A stretch of 64,000 nt of DNA. Source: Diatrype stigma (lineage: Eukaryota; Ascomycota; Sordariomycetes; Xylariales; Diatrypaceae). Location of the stretch: assembly GCA_022225965.2 (NCBI GenBank), contig JAKJXP020000058.1:124001-188000 (forward strand), read 5' to 3'. The notes beneath the pieces were generated by a model. It saw nothing but the letters and a program-made list of their open reading frames with translations. It was not told the origin of the DNA and did no database searches. The position numbers and the translations under genes are program-made. Below, one piece after another: positions 56,782-64,000 of this stretch. Position 1 is the first letter of the stretch, and the number at the start of each line of letters is the position of its first letter.

Positions 56782-59083
56782 CTACCACCTCGCCCTACTA
56801 ATCCGCTTAACCTGAACCTTGATATCCTTCAAGTTCTGTTTCTGGCTCTGGTCCTGGTCCCGGTCCTGATCCTGGTCCTGGTCCCTCCGCAGCATGTCAA
56901 CGTACTCGCCGCGGCGGCGTATGAGAAAGGCGAGCGCCAGGACGAAGTCGGTCTCGTGGCGGTCAGCGGGCGACACATGCATGAGGGGCTTGAGGACGCA
57001 GGAAGCCAGCCGCTCGGCCGTCATGTCGTTGTGGTCCGCGGCCGCGGCGACGTCCGCCCACAGGTTCAGCAGCAGCTTGAAGAGCGAGCGGGCCGGGCCA
57101 CCGCGGATCGCCCCCAGCGCCTCCTCCCAGAAATCGATGCACTCCTCCCAGGGGCGCGCTCTCCCACCTCCACCACCCTTGCCTCCGCCGCCCGACACCG
57201 CCGCCTGCCTCGACAGCGCCACCCAGCGCCGCGCCGCCGACTCGGACACGAGCGGCTTGGGCAGCTGGGCCAGGAACAGCAGCACGACGGCGGCGGCGTC
57301 GTGGGGGCCGTAGGCGTCCCAGTCGACGTCGTGGCCGTAGCCGGGGGCGCGCGAGAAGGCCTCCTTGAGCCGCTGCACGCGCCGCGGGTCCCCCGGGTCC
57401 GCGAAGATGTTGGGCGCCGACGCCCCGCCCTCCGCCTTGATGTACAGGCACGACTTCTGTACGCACAGCGGGTACTCGCGCCGCGTCGCCCGCCCCCCGC
57501 CGCTGTGGTGCGTCTTGGCCGTGCCCTTGGCTGTCGCGATGCTCTTCTGCAGCGCCACCCCGAAGACGGGATCGCCTCCGCCGCCGCTGCCGTTGGTCGT
57601 TCCGTCGTCGTCAGGCCCGCCGCCCGTGCTCGTCGTCGTCATCGTCGTCGTTCCCATGAGCAGCTGGTCGATCTCGGCGTTCCACATCGGCAGCTTCTTG
57701 AACGTCACCGAGAGCCGGCGGCTGCCTCGCCGCACGAGACTGCCCTGCATCACCGGCGTCGACGGCCGCATCTCGCCCGACGGCCGGCTGTTGCCGCTGG
57801 AGCCGGGTAGGGGTGGATGGTGGTGGTGGGAAGCCGCCGCGGTGGCGGGCCTCTCGTAGGAGGCTTTCCGCCGCACGCTTCCCAGGATCTTGCTGAATCG
57901 CGAGCTCTTCGGCGTCGGGGGCGAGGCCGACCCCTCCTGGGTCGAGCCCGAGCCCGAGCCCGAGCCCGAACCCCCTTTACTGCTCGTCGACTCCTGGCTG
58001 TTCGACTCTTGGCTCCTTCCCGTCTCGACCTCCGTTACCACGGCGAATTGGCTGTCCGTCGGTGAGACCGAGTCGGTCGGCATCGGCATCTGGAACGACG
58101 GCGATGCCGCCATGCTGCTGCGCCGCCGCGCGAGCTCGCGCCTCTTTACGTCCTTCGGGGGCGGGGTGGGCGCTCGGCTCAGCTCCAGCTCCGCGGGTTC
58201 TTCCTCTTCTATGATGTCGTCGATGATCGGGTGGACGCCGCCGCCGTACTCGGCGTTCCTCGCGATGGCGTCCCTCAAGGTCTGGAGCACAGGCTCGTTG
58301 CTGTATACGCCGATCGCGCTATCGGGCGAGTCGCCGATGTAGGCCCCGAACAGCTCGTTCTCCCCCATGTACGCGCCCTGCTCGGCCGTGTACTCCGACT
58401 CCGTCCCGCTGATGACCGCCTCGCCGTAGCTCTTCAGACTCATCATGTACTCGTGGAGGACGTACTCGGGGTCTTTCTTCTCGAATTCCTTGGCTAGCCG
58501 TATCCGCAGTGAGCCCAGCTCGCCTATTATCCGCGAAACGTTCTCGATCGTGCTGGATCCGTATTCTGGTCGCTCGATCTCGTATGCCTCGTCGTCTTCT
58601 ACATCGTGCGCTGCTGTGTCTCGTGGCGTCGTTCTGTCCCCCCCGGTATAGGTGTTAGTGTATGAGACGAAAAGCTATGGGTGGCGCATGTACATACGCC
58701 TCGACTAGATCCAACGCGAGCCCAATGAGGGCGCGATGTGCCTCGAGAGCCGGCTTGAACCTGGAGGATTCCTTCTTTCCTCTGGCAGCCCATAACTTCC
58801 TTTTATCTTGCCTCGGCAGATCGACTCTGTTGAGAATAGAAAAGCAGTAATCAAGGTCCTCTACGACCTGATTGCAGTGTTCGAGGACGATCGGCGTTTG
58901 TGCCGCCAGCGGCCTAGGGAATAGTTCGGTATCCTCCTTGAGCAGGTCGAGGACGCTTTGTAACGAATGTAGCTCTCGTGAGATCCCGTCCACGTCCGCC
59001 CGCGCCTCTCTGACCTCTCTTACGAATCCATTGAGGGCGAGCGAGACCTTCGCTATGTCGTTGCCCAGCGTCATGCAGTCCAT
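56782..59083 (-). CDS. RhoGAP-domain-like protein with fungal N-terminal helical domain, 745 aa
   Basis: Two exons (58698-59083, 56782-58633) give 745 residues. The N-terminal 130 residues form a helical domain (MDCMTLGNDIAKVSLALNGFVREV, ISRELHSLQSVLDLL, LEHCNQVVEDLDYCFSIL) of the kind placed at the N-terminus of fungal ankyrin/NLR-like and signalling proteins. A Ser/Gly-rich linker follows (with a GS repeat). The RhoGAP-like region is about 485-690: FGVALQKSI, EYPLCVQKSCLYIKAEG, NIFADPGDPRRVQRLKEAF, YGHDVDWDAYGPHDAAAVVLLFLAQLPKPLV, LLLNLWADVAAAADHNDMTAERLASCVLKPLM. RhoGAPs stimulate GTP hydrolysis by Rho/Cdc42 GTPases at the cell cortex. Where typical members have Gly-x-Phe-Arg, this has NIFA, so the catalytic Arg finger seems to be missing (see findings). 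The C-terminal tail is a DQ repeat (QDQDQDRDQDQ). Confidence 0.82.
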
Positions 59084-62000
59084 CGTGATCGAGCTTCATA
59101 ACAGTAAAAGTTAGCTTCCATTCTAGAATTACGCCCGTATCCATATTCCACCCAAGACGAACAACAGCAACATACAAACACTCCATTTTCCCTCGCGGGT
59201 GAGGAAAGTGCTTCTACCGTACAAGAGATCGATGAAATGCAAGAATATAGTGTAGGAAAAAAAACGGCTTTACTAACATGAGCAACTCTCCGGCGGGATG
59301 GGTGGGATGGGCGCTGCTATATTCTATACTGATCTCTCGCAAGGGTTCGACAACGGGGGAGCCGAGGGATCCTCGTCCGTCACCTTGCAAACATGGGTGT
59401 TGAAGCAGATCGTCTCTCTTCGGGTGTTTGCTTCGACCACCGTCTCGGGGGTTTGATCCCCACGATAATAATGGTTTAATATAAACGGCAAAACGAAAGG
59501 AAAAGGCACACAGACGCAGACAACAGAATCGTACGTGGGGGTGGGCTTCGCTTGCGTGCGCAGGCACAAAGGGAACTAGTTGTGACTATCTGGGCTATTC
59601 GGGTGCGGGATGCAAAGACGCTCAGGCTTATTCTGTCTGATATCGTCACTTAGCTCTTAATAATTCCCGAGATTTCCCTCTGCCAGCCGTGCCACGGTTT
59701 GCATGGGAATGGTATTCGTACTTATAAAAGACAGGTGATCCGTTGGGATCTCCCCTTAGCTACATTCTACCCAGCGAGCTTCCCAGGGGGGCCCCTTGAT
59801 CCTTATTAAGAGGGGCTCTTTGTGCCCTGGAAAGTATGCGTTACAGCCCCCAGCGAGCTGGCTATGTATTTATTACTCCCCACCATCACCACTACACTAC
59901 CACACCACCACCACCACCACCACCATCACTGCCAGCTGCATAGCTGCATTGCTAGGTAGTGACATGGACATACCTAGAATGCTAGATTGCCCGTGGGCAT
60001 CGAAACCGGTACTACTTGATTAGCGCGGTGGGAGGTAATGCGACAAAGAGAATGCGATGCGACAAAGGGCCGGATGGCCAGTCGCACCAACGGCAGTAGT
60101 GCGAATGTAGATATTTCTGGACCTCACCCGCATAGGTAGTCAAAGGCTAAGCAGTCTGGCAGTTAGGTATCGGATGCAGCATTCCACGGGGCTGCGAGCC
60201 TTGCTCTTCTTTTGCCAGGCTCTGTCTTACTTGTCTGTCATACAGGTAGTACGCCTCCGACCTGCATATGTGCCTACCTACCTATGCGCATAACCTGACC
60301 ATTCGCAAGTTTCACGACATGATGGATGTGTGTAAGTAAGTTACGGTTACATAGCCGAAGCAGGGTAGGAAGCTCGTTGCAGGCAGGTAGGTAAGCTATG
60401 ACCTCCGGGGCGCCCATCGTTGTTGCGGTGGGTTCCTAATCGGGAATCTGTGGTCTTGCCGGGGAGTGACGGGGGGTAACTAGGGGGGGCCTGGCTGGCC
60501 TGGGTTTGATGACCATGTGCATCTCATCGAGTTGGGGTTGGATCACCCGAGGATGTGCGTTGTGAGGAGCATCGACGTCAACTCTGGCGCAATCCGGCAT
60601 TGCAGTTTGCAACCCCTCTTGAAACGAAACTCTTTAGTACTGCAATGTAGCGTAGCAGTAAGTTGGCTATAGCAGCTGATCCTTCCGTTCTGCTGTGTAA
60701 TCGCACTCTGCAGTATGATTATGGCATATGATGGCTGGATGGTCAGTCGCACTTTTCTCTTTCTTTCTTGCATTGCTTTCTCAGCTACTATGTATACCCG
60801 CTAACTGCTGTATGTAAGTAATAGACAATGAAAACTAGCACATAGCTCACCACTAGACTCTACTACGTAGTTAGCAGCTGAGCTGGCGAGATTATCACGA
60901 GCTTCTTCGTCAGTAACATCGCGTAACTTCGTATGCTTTGGCGTGGAAGTTTTATATACTCCGGCGTTAGCATAGAGGTTGTTTAACTGGTTCAAGCTAA
61001 GCGTCGCCCATACTATAGCGATGATTGAGCTTGAACCGGAATCTTTCTTGCAAACCCATGCCGCGCTAGCCATGCAGGCAGGCAAGGACCAGTTCGCGCG
61101 TTCCTGGATGCTAATTTTCTGGACTATCAGGCTATATAGCAGTAGTATAGCACGGTACAGACTTACTACGACCTTACCTACATATTCTAGGTATGTAGTA
61201 TGTATTTCATGCCCATGCCGAATGTAAAGCACAAGGGGTAGGCATCATTCGAACTCTAGGAGGATTACGGGATGTGGGTGATAGTCAGTTACTGAACTAT
61301 TGTAGACCTCGAATGTTACCTCTAGCTAGGCATTTATCAGAGCCTGCTTTTGCTATTCTCAGATCAGCAGTCAAGTTGCATGCCGAGAGAGGGGACATGA
61401 CGTTGATTGTAGCAGGTCTGGCCTGAATTGCCCAAAGGTGGTGGGGTGATCGTACTCTGGACAGCCTCATTGCAAGGCAAACCCTCAATATCCATGTGCT
61501 TACGCTAGAGCCGGCCGGTTAGCTACATATCGGCAAGCGTCCGGTACCTAGGTCAAGAGGCTTCCGGAGTCTCGACTTTCTTGCTCGTTATCTTTGACCG
61601 CTTGCCTTCGGGATAGCTTTTTGTATTACTATGCAGTCGTGAGTCGTGATCGTTTGCGTTGATATACATAGTACGGCCATACTCTCAGTGACCTGAACCC
61701 CATGTCGGCTCTACTTATAGGAGTAGTATTATCAGTGTCAGTCGCCCCATATTCCCTTTTCCAGCCCCTCCAGATTCGCGCGTACATGCATGATCAGTCT
61801 CTACATATGCATGCAATTAATAGCGTCCCGATCTTTGCAGTTGGTTACACTGCAGTTGTGAGTTGTTTCTGTGGCCATATCTGTCTCAGTTGGAATGTGA
61901 CCTTCAGTGTTCACCGCTCAAACTTGTACCACACGCACAGCCTTGCAGCTACAGCCTGCCTAAGCAATTCCCATGGCATGATTCCAAATCCTTATGAGTC

Positions 62001-63005
62001 GGCCAATGTTTGTTTCGTTCGCTACTAATACAGTAAGAATGGCAGAGTAGTTCAATGAGGTATCATTGCACAACACCAACAGCCTGCCATGACCGCATAC
62101 GGACCATGCCTCTGTATAGTAAGCTATTTTTGGTCGCAGCCGACAGCAAAAGCCTGAAGTGCTCTTGGCAAGTATCCGGATGAGACAAGTATGAAAATAG
62201 CCAGGACTATATATTGCTAACTCCCTGTGTCTTACATTGAGAAGCATGGAGAGGTGCCGATGACCGAAGCCTCGTAAGTTTGCTGCGACGTAATCTTGGG
62301 GAAAAGCCAGGAAATTCCCAGAAGACTTAAAGTCACATCAAATGCGGATAAGGAAGGCTATAATCGGCTGGTTTTTTCATATAAAGGGTTCCGAGTCTTC
62401 CTGCTTAATAATTCAACCAAACTATCACAGTTAACTACGTAGTAGGTTATGATAGTGGGTTGTTCAATCCACCCATATGAAATTGGGCGCTGAACGGAAC
62501 ATGAAGCTGGAGGATGAAACCATGACTACAAACTTAGCTGGAGCTTAATTTCAAAAGGGGAACAAAAAATAAGCTGCAATTATAAAAGAGTACTATCAAA
62601 TACATCAACAGTGGTGACGATTTACCTTTGTAAGCTGTTGAGTTGTTTGTTCTTGTTCTGTTATATTCTGTTCTTCAGGGTTGTCAAGAGCTCTTAGTAC
62701 CGAAAATGTGAGACAGATTGAATGTGATTGGCTGGTCTATTCAGTCCAACGTATAGCATCATTGGTCGGATTTTAACTGCTAAGTGGACCCTTATCCTTT
62801 AGCTACCTGTATGTAGACTAAGTTATTACTTGGACTGCTGAAGAACAGGCCAATCCAAAAAATTCTGTCCGTTATCGATTAAGTAAATTCTTACAGAGAT
62901 CAAGTACAACCACCAAGTATTGATAATTGATCTGCCATAAGCTTCAACCCACGATATACCAAACGATTACCCAAGCGACCAACAGCAATTGCCCATATAA
63001 TCACA
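59084..63005. other. Intergenic spacer of 3.9 kb
   Basis: Divergent upstream regions of the RhoGAP-like gene and the L1-domain gene. It holds a CAC/ACC repeat at about 59888-59930, scattered TACCTACCTA motifs, and AT-rich DNA from about 62300. Open frames at 60801-61232 (minus) and 61702-62028 (plus) show no recognisable domain. No RNA gene was recognised. Confidence 0.55.
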
Positions 63006-64000
63006 ATGGCACCTTCCAAAGAAGTTGCCGTGAAGCCAGATGGCCCGACCATCGACCCCGATCAGATCTTCAAGGCTTCCAAGGCCCTTCTCGCCCACAT
63101 GAAGAAAGCCTCCAAGGAGAAGGCCGCCAACGCCGACAAGAAGAACCTATTAGCCACATCCGACGACGAGGACGCCTTCGATGAAGAACCCATATGGCTG
63201 ACCGTCTCGACTAAGCGCCATGTAAGTATATCTGTAGTTTCTGTTCTGTAGTTCCTGGTGAGAAAGGAAGACATGGCTGACTGACTTCACTCGATATAGA
63301 TCGCCGAGGCCCGCAACCTGAAGCCCGGCAAGATCACACTCCCGCACCCTCTACGAACCGATCCGGAGATGAGCATCTGTCTGATCACAGCGGAGCCGCA
63401 GAGAGCGTACGACTGAACCCATCGATGCCATTCCATCCATCCCAACACCTACCTCTCCCTCTGCAGCGAGCTCAAGTGCTAAACAGCTTTCCTTCTTTAG
63501 ATACAAGAACCTCGTCGCGGCCGACGACTTCCCCGCCGAGTGGCGCAAGCGCGTGACGCGGGTCATTGACATCGGCAAGCTCAAGACGAAGTACCGGAGC
63601 TACGAGAGCCAGCGGAAGCTGCGGGGCGAGCACGACGTTTTCCTGGGCGACGACCGCATCATCACGCGGCTGCCCCAGGCGCTCGGCAAGTCCTTCTACA
63701 AGTCGACGGCGAAGCGGCCGATCCCCGTCACCATCACGGCGCGCCTGCCCAAGACGGCCGACGGCAAGCGGGCCAAGCGGGCCAAGAAGAACGGCGGTGG
63801 CAAGGAGGGGGATGCGGCGACGGTAAACGCGTGCACGCCCGTCCAGCTCGCCGGCGAGATCGAGCGCGCCGTCGCCGCCGCGCTGGTGAACCTGGCGCCC
63901 TCGGCGCACACCGACGTGCGCGTGGCGTGCGCGGGCTGGCCCGTCGAGCACGTCGCGGCCAACGTGGAGGCGGCGGCGCGGGCGCTCGTCGAGCGCTTCG
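63006..64000 (+). CDS. Ribosomal L1-domain ribosome-biogenesis protein (Utp30/Cic1/RSL1D1-like), 5' part
   Basis: Three exons seen (63006-63221, 63300-63406, 63500 to the window edge); the 3' end is missing. About 274 residues are visible. The N-terminus is charged: DPDQIFKASKALLAHMKKASKEKA, then an acidic SDDEDAFDEE. A ribosomal L1 fold follows: PIWLTVSTKRHIAEARNLKPGKITLPHPL, ICLITAEPQRAYKNLV, KRVTRVIDIGKLKTKYRSYESQRKLRGEHDVFLGDDRIITRLPQALGKSFYKSTAKRPIPV. The YRSYESQRKL...HDxFLxDDRI...LPxxLGKxFY series is the signature of eukaryotic nucleolar L1-domain proteins in 60S/90S pre-ribosomes. A basic linker (KRAKRAKKNGGGK) and an amphipathic helix follow. The start is supported by a good context (cacaATGGCA) and the two phase-correct splices. 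A long mirror frame on the minus strand is a shadow. Confidence 0.9.

Noticed and set aside
56956..57810. 284-codon + strand frame opposite the RhoGAP-like gene
   Set aside because: Antisense shadow; composition is His/Arg/Val/Asp-rich as expected from reverse-reading of GC-rich codons.
60801..61232. 143-codon minus-strand frame
   Set aside because: The stretch DVTDEEARDNLASSAANYVV looks protein-like, but no family was recognised and the rest is AT-rich and irregular. Too weak to call.
1..64000. tRNA genes, rRNA, CRISPR arrays, secondary-metabolite megasynthases
   Set aside because: No clear T-loop/anticodon arrangement, no rRNA-like sequence, no spaced direct repeats, and no polyketide or peptide synthetase motifs were seen by eye. 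A covariance-model scan (tRNAscan-SE, Infernal) would be needed to exclude small RNAs.

Overview
The window is nuclear DNA of a filamentous ascomycete (Pezizomycotina, most likely Sordariomycetes). The evidence is genes with several short spliceosomal introns (about 40-150 nt, GT...AG, with CTAAC/CTGAC-like branch sites), strongly C/G-ending codons in housekeeping genes, long intergenic spacers full of short TACCTA-type repeats, and fungus-specific families (HET, NACHT-zinc finger, Ser-rich small proteins, fungal RhoGAP, NIPA-type Mg transporter). No operons, CRISPR, rRNA or convincing tRNA genes were seen. Exon junctions were derived by hand from splice consensus, phase and family conservation. 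Layout, left to right. 1-11.6 kb is a compact housekeeping block: the first exon of a secreted/membrane protein running off the left edge, MED4 (Mediator), QCR10 (respiratory complex III), a class 2 dihydroorotate dehydrogenase, ALG10 (last glucosyl step of the N-glycan precursor) and a conserved serine-rich protein. 11.6-25.4 kb is gene-poor: a small secreted double-psi barrel protein, a decayed NCS1 nucleobase permease next to an apparently intact 2-oxoglutarate oxygenase, and scattered coding-like relics. 25.4-30.7 kb holds two unrelated predicted Mg2+ transporters on the same strand (NIPA family and CorA-like). 31-46.2 kb is an accessory block: a HET-domain protein, a GMP synthase, a NACHT ATPase ending in four C2H2 zinc fingers, and a SNF2 ATPase with an internal RING finger. 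46.6-64 kb holds a multi-pass membrane protein, a tiny conserved protein, an FHA-domain protein (Tos4-like), a RhoGAP-like protein, and the 5' part of a ribosomal L1-fold ribosome-biogenesis protein running off the right edge. The most unusual item is the GMP synthase at 33973-36961. At first sight it looks like a wreck with stop codons everywhere, but it resolves into 22 exons, three of them only 9, 12 and 15 nt, whose phases all fit. The resulting 542-residue protein keeps the amidotransferase triad and the PP-loop. This is far more introns than its neighbours carry, and the gene sits between a HET gene and a NACHT gene, both families tied to fungal non-self recognition. The grouping HET / intron-rich GMP synthase / NACHT-C2H2 / SNF2-RING is the best candidate here for an undescribed arrangement. 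That the four act together is inference only.
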